The translations under genes were made by a program, and so were the position numbers. A stretch of DNA of 63,431 nt, from the NCBI GenBank assembly GCA_900315975.1, contig ONBA01000012.1, positions 1 to 63,431 of the forward strand. The letters run 5' to 3'. Below are positions 8,982-16,251 of this stretch, piece by piece (positions within the stretch are counted from its first letter, which is position 1; each line of letters starts with the position of its first letter). The stretch comes from an uncultured Ruminococcus sp. (GTDB taxonomy: Bacteria; Bacillota_A; Clostridia; Oscillospirales; Ruminococcaceae). Below the pieces are notes generated by a model. It ran no database searches and was not told where the DNA came from. It saw only the letters and a list, made by a program, of their open reading frames with translations.

Positions 8982-9373
8982 AAACCTGCCCTCTTTCTGA
9001 ACAGCTCAGTGTATTTGTCGCGTATGAAGTTCTTTTTGTCGCCGCTGATGTACGGTTCGAGCCAGTATGCACCGCGCGAACCGTTAGCGCCTTCCTTCTG
9101 CTGAAAGTTGTACTCAGGGTGGTAGTATAGACGACGTGCCTGCGGAGAGCCCGTTATCAACGATACTGAATATATATCTTCACCATTGATAGTATCTTCT
9201 CCTTCGACAGCTACAAAAGTCTGGTTATTCTGCATATCTCCGGTGTCGAATGGCATTGTTTTAGATTCCACAAGGTCAGTATATAACTGCTCCATTGTAT
9301 CGACAGCCGCTGCTTTGGCGGCATCGGATATGCGCTGTATCACATCTTTGTTAAGCTTGACTGTGACTTTCAT
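8978..9373 (-). CDS. Minor capsid / head closure protein (Minor_capsid_2-like)
   Basis: A 131-residue protein starting MKVTVKLNKDVIQRISDAAKAA. Its features are an early amphipathic helix, the segment MPFDTGDMQNN, a tyrosine-rich turn (RRLYYHPEYNFQ) and a Gly/Ala/Trp motif (NGSRGAYWLEPYI). The pattern DTGDMQN ... RRLYYHPEYNF matches what I know of the Minor_capsid_2 family near the head-tail joint of Firmicutes phages. It overlaps the next gene by four bases, consistent with translational coupling in the head-tail connector operon. Confidence 0.65.
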   Translation of the reverse strand: MKVTVKLNKDVIQRISDAAKAAAVDTMEQLYTDLVESKTMPFDTGDMQNNQTFVAVEGEDTINGEDIYSVSLITGSPQARRLYYHPEYNFQQKEGANGSRGAYWLEPYISGDKKNFIRDKYTELFRKRAGL

Positions 9374-9708
9374 TATATCAGCTCCAATCGCGTGTAGTTG
9401 ACTGTACCGTCCGGGTTGCGGTTCTTCTGACTTGCATATATATGGCGGTGTATGCCGCTGAGAACTTCAACGTCGCCCTCGATATTATCAACATCGGTGG
9501 CAATGTCACCGTTGAAAAGTGCCGTCGCATTGAGCGTTATAAGCTGCTTGTCAGCGGTCATGCGCTGGTAGGTCTTTTCGGAGTAGTTGCACTTTCCCTC
9601 GAATATGACAGTGCGTTTGGGAGAGCCGTCCCTATTGAGACCGCCCTCCCTGTACACTGTTATCGGTGTAGTGCATACCTTATCCGGTACGAGCTGAGGA
9701 TACTTCAT
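9373..9708 (-). CDS. Head-tail connector / stopper protein
   Basis: A 111-residue, beta-rich protein (ITVYREGGLNRDGSPKRTVIFEGKCNYSEK ... is followed by more strands and a C-terminal NPDGTVNYTRLELI). It lies between the adaptor and the minor capsid genes and overlaps the minor capsid start by one base. Small beta-barrel proteins in this position act as stoppers or joining proteins that seal the portal after packaging. Function is inferred from gene order and fold impression only. Confidence 0.6.
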   Translation of the reverse strand: MKYPQLVPDKVCTTPITVYREGGLNRDGSPKRTVIFEGKCNYSEKTYQRMTADKQLITLNATALFNGDIATDVDNIEGDVEVLSGIHRHIYASQKNRNPDGTVNYTRLELI

Positions 9709-10074
9709 TCACATCAGCCCCCTATAGCATAGTCCCGTCTGCATAAGCAGTCCGTAGACCTCGCTTGAAGTCGTAACACCGCCTACTGTGACTATCTTTG
9801 ACTTGTCAAAGCTCATACTCACTCCGTTGATAGCATACGCGGCAAGCGGACTGTCAAGCAAGTCGGCATTTTCAAAGCAAAAATCAGCGTGGAGCTGAAC
9901 TGCTTCCTTGATAAGCTCCTGCTGAAACTCTGTCAGGTTCTCGAAGCCAGTCTTGACTATCCTGTTGAATGTCAGGCTGTCAATGTCACGGCAGGCTCTT
10001 TTAAGCCTTACTTCAAGCTCTTCAGCCGGTATTTTTCCGGTATACTCGTCAGGATTCAGATACATCAGGCTCAC
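9709..10074 (-). CDS. Head-tail adaptor (gp6/gp15-like connector)
   Basis: A 121-residue, mainly helical protein: YLNPDEYTGKIPAEELEVRLKRACRDIDSLT begins the chain, then helices with FQQELIKEAVQLHADFCFE. This resembles the helical adaptor that docks under the portal in SPP1 and HK97-type phages: an early Y-x-E/D stretch, a helix carrying the ACRDID-type motif, and a long helix before a beta hairpin. It overlaps the preceding small gene by 26 bases. Confidence 0.65.
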   Translation of the reverse strand: MSLMYLNPDEYTGKIPAEELEVRLKRACRDIDSLTFNRIVKTGFENLTEFQQELIKEAVQLHADFCFENADLLDSPLAAYAINGVSMSFDKSKIVTVGGVTTSSEVYGLLMQTGLCYRGLM

Positions 10075-10285
10075 CGTCTGACTTTCCCTTCTTCTTAGAC
10101 TGCTCTGACTTCAAAGCCTCGTATTTAGCAAGCAGCTCATCATACTCCTTGCGGCTGACTGTACTTGAAGGTGAACGCTCTATAACGTTGCCCTCATCGT
10201 CAGTGATGTCGAAGCCTCTTGCAAGATATGGACCCTTTGTAGTCTCGTCCACTGTATAAACCTTATTGTCTTTTATAGCTTTCAT
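10049..10285 (-). CDS. Small charged phage head-region protein
   Basis: A 78-residue protein. The first half has beta character (MKAIKDNKVYTVDETTKGPYLARGFDITDDEGN), and the second half is a helix followed by a Lys-rich then acidic tail. It lies between the major capsid gene and the adaptor, like the small Hi1506/FluMu-type proteins of other phages. A role in head-tail joining or DNA contact is possible but cannot be shown. Confidence 0.55.
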   Translation of the reverse strand: MKAIKDNKVYTVDETTKGPYLARGFDITDDEGNVIERSPSSTVSRKEYDELLAKYEALKSEQSKKKGKSDGEPDVSES

Positions 10286-10296
10286 GTTATCCCTCC

Positions 10297-11199
10297 TCAG
10301 GCATCAGTGTGAATGATACAGCCCTGTGTCATGAGATGATCGATAGCGAATGTGCCGTTGTATCTGCGGTTCTGATAGAGATATTTGTCCGCTGTACGGC
10401 TGTCAGTTCCGGGAGCGAAGAAGTGGATGTAGCTGTACTTCACTCTTGATACCTGACACTCTGGGTCAATAAGAATATACTGGATATTCTTACAGCCTGT
10501 AGCTGCCGGAACGCATCCGTCTGTGAAGTCGAACTTAGTCTTGAAACGTGCAGAAGGAACGGTCACGATATGGGTGATGTCGTCAAGAGTATGCACGGTT
10601 CTGTTGACTGCACCGCCGCTGCTGTTGACGTTGAATGTTCTCTGAATGTCTGTAGCCTCTTTGAGGAGCTTCTTGTATGCAGCTGTACAGAACAGGATCA
10701 CTCTGTCGAGCGGTACACCTGCGTCCTCGAGAGCTACAAGGTTATCGTCGAAGTCGCTGAGAACGTTGGCAGTGGTCAGAGTTGTGGTCTTAGCTGTACC
10801 GCCTATTCTTGCAAACTCGGAAGCAATCTTGCTGTAGGTGTAGCAGTCAAGCTCAGGGATAGCCTGAGTCTTCTCGAATCGGCTGTGGATGTTGGCAACT
10901 GAGAGAATAGTGTTTGTCTCGTCAACGTCCATTGGGTCGACACCGAACTCAATGTCACGGTCGTGGTCGAGAGTCTTTGTCTCGAAGTCGTTAGAATAAG
11001 AACCGGTGTTGAAGCTGAGAGAGCTTCTGCTGTGATCCTTATAGCCGGACACTGAAAGAGTTGGTATCTTGATGTTCTTTGCACCGGTCACCTTGATGTC
11101 GGTATTGGAGTGATAAAGAGCGTCCGATGTGAGCTCCTGACCGTAGAGGTCCCTCAGCTTAGTCTCGAACTTGTCAACGTAGTTAATAGTGTTAGGCAT
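10297..11199 (-). CDS. Major capsid protein
   Basis: A 300-residue protein directly after the scaffold gene, the position and size expected for the HK97-fold shell protein of this phage type. The N-terminus NTINYVDKFETKLRDLYGQE resembles the N-arm of Firmicutes phage capsid proteins. The middle contains FNTGSYSNDFETKTLDHDRDIEFGVDPMDVDETN, a long-loop feature common in this family. Helices such as CYTYSKIASEFARIGG follow. There is no fused protease or delta domain; the separate scaffold takes that role. Confidence 0.85.
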   Translation of the reverse strand: MPNTINYVDKFETKLRDLYGQELTSDALYHSNTDIKVTGAKNIKIPTLSVSGYKDHSRSSLSFNTGSYSNDFETKTLDHDRDIEFGVDPMDVDETNTILSVANIHSRFEKTQAIPELDCYTYSKIASEFARIGGTAKTTTLTTANVLSDFDDNLVALEDAGVPLDRVILFCTAAYKKLLKEATDIQRTFNVNSSGGAVNRTVHTLDDITHIVTVPSARFKTKFDFTDGCVPAATGCKNIQYILIDPECQVSRVKYSYIHFFAPGTDSRTADKYLYQNRRYNGTFAIDHLMTQGCIIHTDA

Positions 11200-11213
11200 T
11201 ATTTCTCATCCTT

Positions 11214-11738
11214 TCATTTCTTTTTGCGGATGCCAAAAGCTTCATCGAGCTTATCGCTGTCCGCTGTATTATCTTCTTTCGGAGTTTCAGCTCCAACCTT
11301 GAAACCGCTGCTGTTCTTGTCTCCGGCGGTATGCTTCCACTCTGGATACTTCTTTGCAACTGCCTGCAAAGCCTCGGTGATAGTGATACCGTCACGGTTA
11401 GCGGCATTCTCGGCGATGAGCACAGCGTCCTCGATGTACTCAGGCTTGAAGCCTGCATTGTGAGCTTCCAGCTGAGCTTTCAGCCTTGTGTTCTCAGCTT
11501 TGAGCTGTTCATTCTCGGCTTTATAGTTCACATCAGGAGCAGTCTCAGGCTGCTCAGATTCAGCTGTAACAGCTTCCTCAGTACTCTCCGGCGCAGTTTC
11601 CTCTGTCTGTTCTGCCGTGGCTTCTGAGGGCGTTTCTGCGGCTGTTTCAGCCTTGGGCTCTTCTGCCTTTTCAGCAGGCTTCTCAGCTTCGGGCTTCTTG
11701 TCCTTCTCCTCTGTTGGAGTGGTGTTCTCGTTGTCCAT
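11214..11738 (-). CDS. Capsid scaffold protein
   Basis: A 174-residue protein of very biased composition: the first 80 residues are Glu/Ala/Thr/Pro/Lys-rich and probably disordered, then a coiled coil (VNYKAENEQLKAENTRLKAQ) and a C-terminal region ending in GIRKKK. Acidic disordered N-terminus, coiled-coil dimeriser and basic C-terminal capsid-binding tail are the hallmarks of phage scaffolding proteins. It lies immediately upstream of the capsid gene. A hairpin at 11765-11815 separates it from the accessory genes. Confidence 0.85.
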   Translation of the reverse strand: MDNENTTPTEEKDKKPEAEKPAEKAEEPKAETAAETPSEATAEQTEETAPESTEEAVTAESEQPETAPDVNYKAENEQLKAENTRLKAQLEAHNAGFKPEYIEDAVLIAENAANRDGITITEALQAVAKKYPEWKHTAGDKNSSGFKVGAETPKEDNTADSDKLDEAFGIRKKK

Positions 11739-11764
11739 AGTTTACCTCACTTTCATTTGGATAT

Positions 11765-11815
11765 AAAAATAGCACTTGCGAGGGACATTTATGTCCTTGG
11801 CAAATGCTTGTAAGC
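11765..11815 (-). terminator. Extended hairpin between accessory genes and scaffold
   Basis: Read leftward, AGCATTTGC and GCAAGTGCT can form an outer stem around an inner perfect stem (GGACAT ... ATGTCC), followed by ATTTTTAT. This looks like an attenuator or terminator that uncouples the 11.8-12.7 kb accessory genes from the highly expressed scaffold-capsid genes. Confidence 0.5.
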
Positions 11816-11816
11816 G

Positions 11817-12065
11817 TTATTCAATTACGATATGCTCCATAGCAGCTCGTGCTATCAGAACGGAGCAGTAGTCTGACATAGCCTGTACTTGCCCGTCATA
11901 GATCATTCTCGGACAAGTCGGCGTGAAGCCCAGCTCTCCCTTATCCCATTTGTCGAGCATGGCTTCAAGCTTCTCCAGTCTAATCTTCACCTGATAATAC
12001 TCAGCCTTGAACCGTTCCTTGTAGTCCTCGGACTGCATCAGCTCTATCGTGTCTTTGAGTTCCAT
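11817..12065 (-). CDS. Small phage protein resembling crAss001_48 family
   Basis: An 82-residue helical protein. The run DYKERFKAEYYQVKIRLEKLE, then MLDKWDKGELGF and a C-terminal MSDYCSVLIARAAMEHI, matches the shape of the small crAss001_48-related family found across gut phages, whose biochemical role is unknown to me. It is the last gene of an accessory trio with an Acb2-like and a DUF6275-like gene. These sit between head genes, where phages often carry anti-defence or host-modifying genes. Confidence 0.6.
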   Translation of the reverse strand: MELKDTIELMQSEDYKERFKAEYYQVKIRLEKLEAMLDKWDKGELGFTPTCPRMIYDGQVQAMSDYCSVLIARAAMEHIVIE

Positions 12066-12066
12066 A

Positions 12067-12270
12067 TTACTCCTCCGTGATACCTGTTTCAGTTATTGCA
12101 AGGTTGCTGTGCAGCATAGCGTCCTCGATGTGAGTTAAAGCAATGCTCTTTTCACGGCAGTTCGGCAGCTTATCGAGCAGTCCTTCAACTTCAATGAGCT
12201 TTGACTTGATTTCGTTGCTCAATGCTACCTCACTTTTATTGAACTCTCTTCTTGTATACATTTTACTCAC
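12067..12270 (-). CDS. Acb2/Tad1-hairpin-like anti-CBASS protein
   Basis: A 67-residue, two-helix protein. The core LLDKLPNCREKSIALTHIED followed by AMLHSNLAI matches the signature of the Acb2/Tad1 hairpin family (pattern LPxSREKSLALTKLEEAMxWxxxAI). Acb2 proteins form hexamers that bind and sequester cyclic di- and trinucleotides made by CBASS, blocking that abortive-infection response. The visible match is to the family motif; ligand binding is inferred. It is preceded by a DUF6275-like gene (8-base overlap) and followed one base after its stop by a crAss001_48-like gene. The close spacing suggests an anti-defence cassette. Confidence 0.65.
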   Translation of the reverse strand: MSKMYTRREFNKSEVALSNEIKSKLIEVEGLLDKLPNCREKSIALTHIEDAMLHSNLAITETGITEE

Positions 12271-12511
12271 CTTCCTTTATCACAACGTTCTCGAACTTCT
12301 TGTAAGCGTCGAGATACCATTCCTTCTTGTCGCCGTTGTATGTCAGCTCATAGTACATACCGTCGCACAGTGTACTGGAGATAAGATACTTCCAGTTCTG
12401 CAAGGCTTTGCACTTCCAGACCATATAGACATCAAAAGGTGGAACAGTATCCGTCTTGTCGAGATGTGAAAATATATAATCTCTGACTATTTTCAGTGCT
12501 TTCTCGTCCAT
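12263..12511 (-). CDS. DUF6275-like phage protein
   Basis: The start is set at MDEKALKIVRDYI (82 residues), which has a strong GGAGGTGAGGAG ribosome site; six upstream codons in frame are ignored. The core CKALQNWKYLISSTLCDGMY followed by YELTYNGDKKEWYLDAYKKFEN agrees with the DUF6275 family pattern. This family is frequent in Firmicutes phages and has no known activity. A mixed alpha/beta domain with a Tyr/Trp-rich surface is likely. It overlaps the Acb2-like gene by eight bases. Confidence 0.65.
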   Translation of the reverse strand: MDEKALKIVRDYIFSHLDKTDTVPPFDVYMVWKCKALQNWKYLISSTLCDGMYYELTYNGDKKEWYLDAYKKFENVVIKEGE

Positions 12512-12539
12512 TCTCCTCACCTCCTTCAAATGGGTATAA

Positions 12540-12567
12540 GAAAACCGCTCTCACATGAAAGCGGCTC
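12540..12567 (-). terminator. Terminator after the small downstream gene of the MuF-toxin
   Basis: Just after the stop of the 45-residue gene, the leftward strand reads CCGCTTTCATGTGAGAGCGG and then TTTTC. The stem is CCGCT/AGCGG with an inner TCA/TGA. This ends the terminase-portal-MuF transcript or attenuates it before the accessory trio. Confidence 0.65.
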
Positions 12568-12705
12568 TTATGAATTCATTTTTTCGTTCCAGTTTTCTCT
12601 GGTTTCCTTGTCCCAAGGGTCTTTTTTATTATTTTCCTTATACTTGATTATTTCTTCATTTGTTTTTTCAATCAAATCATTGGGAATAACTACTTTAGTT
12701 TTCAT
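12568..12705 (-). CDS. Small protein coupled to MuF-ART toxin (candidate immunity protein)
   Basis: A 45-residue protein starting MKTKVVIPNDLIEKTNEEII and ending NWNEKMNS. It has a GGAGGCGATT ribosome site and overlaps the stop of the large MuF-toxin gene as ATGA. It is AT-rich like the adjoining toxin domain, and a terminator follows at once. In MuF-type polymorphic toxin loci of temperate phages the immunity gene follows the toxin gene directly, so I infer a cognate immunity factor. The sequence alone does not prove this; it could also be a virion or structural accessory. Confidence 0.55.
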   Translation of the reverse strand: MKTKVVIPNDLIEKTNEEIIKYKENNKKDPWDKETRENWNEKMNS

Positions 12706-14792
12706 ACAATCGCCTCCAATGTTATGATATTGCCGTTGATAGCCAAAATATTATAAACCAAATCTTTATCAAACAAGAACTCACGTTGTTTTGAATATTT
12801 ACTTAACAACTCAATATAGGCTCCTTTACTGCCTTTAGGAGTCAAGATTTCCAAAATGTATTTGCCATTTAATGTGCCTGATTTTGAAACAGATGAACTC
12901 AAAAACTGCTTTGGTTTATATATATCTCCGACCTTTAACCCTTCGACAGGATTAAACCCAACAGCTCTATAACAAATAATATCATGTTTTAATTCAAACT
13001 TTGATATTGCTCCAGATATTACACCAGAATAATAATTCAGAGTATCATCTTCGGGTGCCTCACCTCGAAGCATAGCATTCAGCCTTGCAAAGAATCTATT
13101 GTCCTTCGTGTCGCCGCTATTTTTAGTATATTTCTTTACTGATCTTGTTTCCTCGGACGATAAGTTATCAACCCAAACCCGCGAATCCTCACGGAGAACA
13201 GGTACAACCTTTTCAGGCGGCAGAGGATTAAACTCTCTTGTTTCCTCTGTTTCTTCTATTATACCACTTCCCTCAGAATTGTCAATAGACGAATTATTAA
13301 CATCTTCAACAGGTGGCTTTTGAGCTTCTACAACCGGCTTCTCCGTCTCGGCTTCCTTAATTCTCTCCGGTATCTTCTCGTCGGTATACTGAGCGGGAGT
13401 TGACTGCTTCGGAGCCGCGACGTCCACATCAACTGCATATCCATCCGGAACTGATTCCGGCGGAGACTTCGGACCGTAAACAGGATCCGCATCTGAGCCG
13501 ATACGCACATCACCGCCGTATATCTTCTCCTGCAATGGCTTGCGTACAAGGACTCTTGTTCCTTCATCGGCATTTGTCTTGTTGATATGGTCGCGGACGT
13601 TCTTCTGCGCTTCTCTCAGCTCGTCTTTAGCCTTTTTGACGTCCTCAGGGGCGAGACTGCCCTCGACTTTGCGCTTTGCTTTCCTGACTTCGCGTTCAAG
13701 GGCTCGCTGATGCTGCTCTTCCTTGTACCGGCGCTCAATGTCTGTATTATCCATCGGCTCGGGGAGCTCAGTCACGCCGTCGATGAAGAGATTGATGCTG
13801 TGCCGACAGTTCGGGTGAAAAAGTCCATGCTCGATGGCACTGCTCAGGAGTGGGAACCACTTGCCGCAGTAGAGCGATTTGCCGAACTTCACGCCGTTTT
13901 CAAGTTTAGTCTCGCCCTGCCAGTCAGTGAAAGCGTCATTGATATAAGCACGTCCCTGCCACGGTAAACAGGTCTTCGAGCACATACCGTAGGAGCTGAC
14001 CTGCACGGTATCATATCCGCGTAATTTCCAGCTCTCGGACTTGCCTTGCAGCGCTGCTCTGGTCGAGGTCGTTCTCAGCACCATGCGAACGTAGTCTGCA
14101 ATGTTGACGCGCCTGCCGTTACTGTACTCGATGCAGTTGATGCCCTGGTTGAGGAAGTCAGCCACAGCCATGTCCACGGCTTTCTCATAGGTGATAGCGC
14201 CTGTAGCCATTGCCAGCTGCACTCTGTTCACCGTCTGACGGTAAACGTCGTCAGTCAGACGCAGAGCGGCTGTCTCGGCTTGCTTCTCGATATTGGTAAC
14301 GTCCTCGATGAGCTTCTCGGTCTTTGCCTTATCCACTCCAAAGAACTGCGGCTCGGGAGTGACCTCAGCCACAACGGCAGGTTCGGCGGTTGCTTTCTCT
14401 ACGGAAGATTTTTTCGACGTTTCCGAGTGGCCCTGCTCCGGATTCTCTGCCGGTGTCTGCTGCTCTTCGGCAGCGGGCAAAGCCGCCGGCGCTGCCTTTT
14501 CCGCGCGAGCTTCTTCAAGTTCCTTAGCAGCTCCGTTCACGCCCTCCTCAAACTGCTCTTCAAGTAGCTGACGTGTCTCGCTGTCGATAACGTCTGTATA
14601 TCCGTCCATTATCGACTTGCACTGCCTGCGGAAGACGTTGACGCTGCGGAGCTTCTCCGCCTGCCATGCAGACCAGGTAAATCCCTCCTGCTCCTCCTCG
14701 TCCTTATGTCGGGCAAGGTTGCGCTTGAGGTTCGCTATCAGGAGCAGCTCTATCCACTCAAAGATAGCAGCGATATCCTCGGGCTTGAGCAT
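12702..14792 (-). CDS. MuF-like minor head protein fused to ADP-ribosyltransferase toxin domain
   Basis: A 696-residue protein following the portal. Residues 1-340 are the head part: helical region, then TLRT-type helices and the metal-binding-like end SKTCLPWQGRAY ... HGLFHPNCRHSINLF typical of Phage_min_cap2/MuF proteins. A charged linker (about 350-510) follows. Residues about 540-696 resemble an actin-type ADP-ribosyltransferase: ICYRAVG (Arg), KQFLSSSVSKSG (S-S-S motif) and SKQREFLFDKD (Q-x-E motif, using QRE). ARTs transfer ADP-ribose from NAD+ to a protein target. MuF proteins enter the capsid or are ejected with DNA, so the toxin could be delivered to the host or to rivals. The C-terminal domain is much more AT-rich than the rest. 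Confidence 0.8.
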   Translation of the reverse strand: MLKPEDIAAIFEWIELLLIANLKRNLARHKDEEEQEGFTWSAWQAEKLRSVNVFRRQCKSIMDGYTDVIDSETRQLLEEQFEEGVNGAAKELEEARAEKAAPAALPAAEEQQTPAENPEQGHSETSKKSSVEKATAEPAVVAEVTPEPQFFGVDKAKTEKLIEDVTNIEKQAETAALRLTDDVYRQTVNRVQLAMATGAITYEKAVDMAVADFLNQGINCIEYSNGRRVNIADYVRMVLRTTSTRAALQGKSESWKLRGYDTVQVSSYGMCSKTCLPWQGRAYINDAFTDWQGETKLENGVKFGKSLYCGKWFPLLSSAIEHGLFHPNCRHSINLFIDGVTELPEPMDNTDIERRYKEEQHQRALEREVRKAKRKVEGSLAPEDVKKAKDELREAQKNVRDHINKTNADEGTRVLVRKPLQEKIYGGDVRIGSDADPVYGPKSPPESVPDGYAVDVDVAAPKQSTPAQYTDEKIPERIKEAETEKPVVEAQKPPVEDVNNSSIDNSEGSGIIEETEETREFNPLPPEKVVPVLREDSRVWVDNLSSEETRSVKKYTKNSGDTKDNRFFARLNAMLRGEAPEDDTLNYYSGVISGAISKFELKHDIICYRAVGFNPVEGLKVGDIYKPKQFLSSSVSKSGTLNGKYILEILTPKGSKGAYIELLSKYSKQREFLFDKDLVYNILAINGNIITLEAIV

Positions 14793-16246
14793 TACGGCTC
14801 ACCGCCTACGCTGGGTTCACTTGCCGGCATAATGCCTTTCTCCGTCTTGATACGCTGTACCTCAGCAGCCTTGAACTCGTCGTCCTTGCTGCTTCCCCAG
14901 AGCTCGTCGACTTGCGTCTCTGTTGACATGATACCGTAGGTCGCCGCCTTGCCGACTGTCTCGACGCGGCTGTCGAAGTCGGGAGCTCCGTACTCGCCGA
15001 AGCTGACGGTCACTTCGCGCTCTATCGGAGCATTGCCGCAGATATTGTCGTAGGTCATAAGAACGGCATTTATCAGCTTTGGAAGTGTCTTTTCAAGTGC
15101 GGACGTGATAGTATTCCGCGTATTGCCGGTGACGTCCTTCTTCTCTCGCTGAGCTTCGGCGCTGGACATCTTGCCGACGTCAATTCCGAGTGTCGCAGGT
15201 GATACAAGCCCCTGCAAGCACATCAGAAGCGCGTTAGTATAAGCGCTTACGAACGCTTCATACTTGATGTCAGGCTGGCATACATCTACCTTGTCGGCTA
15301 CCTCATTAGCTCCAAGTCCGCCTCTTATCTTTATCACCTCAGCGCCGAAGCTGCTTACATCGAGCATAGAACCGTCCTTAGGGTCACGAGGTATCAGCGT
15401 CTCAGGAATGTACTTCACAACTCGTCCGGCTCTGACAGCATCTAACCACTGTGATATTACCTCATCGAGCGCATCAAAGCACTGTGATTTGCCTCCGCTG
15501 AATATGCTCTTGCCGCGTCCCCTGTACTTCTTGTCAGCGTAGAATCTCAGTGGCACTGCCATAATATAATCACCGCTGAACTCCGTTACAGGCTTTATGC
15601 CTTCAAGCTCCGGAACAGTTGATAAAGTCACTGAACTTCCGCTGCTGTCGAGCAGTACCGTGTCGATGCGCCCACATGAATAGCGCTCGTGCAGCTCATA
15701 GCGCACTGAATTCACAACATACGGCGTGCGGAATGTCACTGCTTCAAGTATGCCTCGCTTCTGCTCTATGTCAACTCTGTCGCCGCTGATGAACTCAACT
15801 ATCGGATACTCCGACAGTGAACTGTCAACGGATATTTTGAATGCACCGTCACCGCTGACGAGAGTGTCACAAACTGACTGCCCTACAAGGTCGCAGAAAT
15901 TTATCTGTTCAGATATATCTTCCCACTCAGAAGAAGCCTCGATATCGTCCATATCCGAGCTGACTATGTATGCAAGAGTGTCAACGATAACAGCAGGAAG
16001 TCCGCTGTGTATCTTCCGTATCTTGGACGATGCAGGAGATACCGCCCAAAACAGTCCCGTGCTCGTCTCAGTCTGATGAAAGAACTGGAACAGCTCATTG
16101 GCATCGCCCTGATACCAGAGCTGTGACCGCAGCACTTCAAGCTCTCTTGTGTGCTCACGCTGTATGACTATCGCCTGTTCTATAGGCGGAGGAATTATCT
16201 CAAGCCATGTCTGCATTTTCTTTTTCACCCACTTTCCAAGTCCCAT
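14792..16246 (-). CDS. Portal protein
   Basis: Start at MGLGKWVKKKMQTWLEIIPP (484 residues), nine bases after GGAGG; an in-frame TTG three codons earlier is disregarded. It stands between large terminase and MuF-like head protein, as usual. Features include the early SQLWYQGDANELFQFFHQTE, the beta-rich wing, and the helical stem with LMCLQGLVSPATLGIDVGK. The sequence belongs to the SPP1/gp6-like portal type in appearance. The portal forms the dodecameric DNA entry vertex and binds the terminase. Confidence 0.9.
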   Translation of the reverse strand: MGLGKWVKKKMQTWLEIIPPPIEQAIVIQREHTRELEVLRSQLWYQGDANELFQFFHQTETSTGLFWAVSPASSKIRKIHSGLPAVIVDTLAYIVSSDMDDIEASSEWEDISEQINFCDLVGQSVCDTLVSGDGAFKISVDSSLSEYPIVEFISGDRVDIEQKRGILEAVTFRTPYVVNSVRYELHERYSCGRIDTVLLDSSGSSVTLSTVPELEGIKPVTEFSGDYIMAVPLRFYADKKYRGRGKSIFSGGKSQCFDALDEVISQWLDAVRAGRVVKYIPETLIPRDPKDGSMLDVSSFGAEVIKIRGGLGANEVADKVDVCQPDIKYEAFVSAYTNALLMCLQGLVSPATLGIDVGKMSSAEAQREKKDVTGNTRNTITSALEKTLPKLINAVLMTYDNICGNAPIEREVTVSFGEYGAPDFDSRVETVGKAATYGIMSTETQVDELWGSSKDDEFKAAEVQRIKTEKGIMPASEPSVGGEP

Positions 16247-16251
16247 ATATA

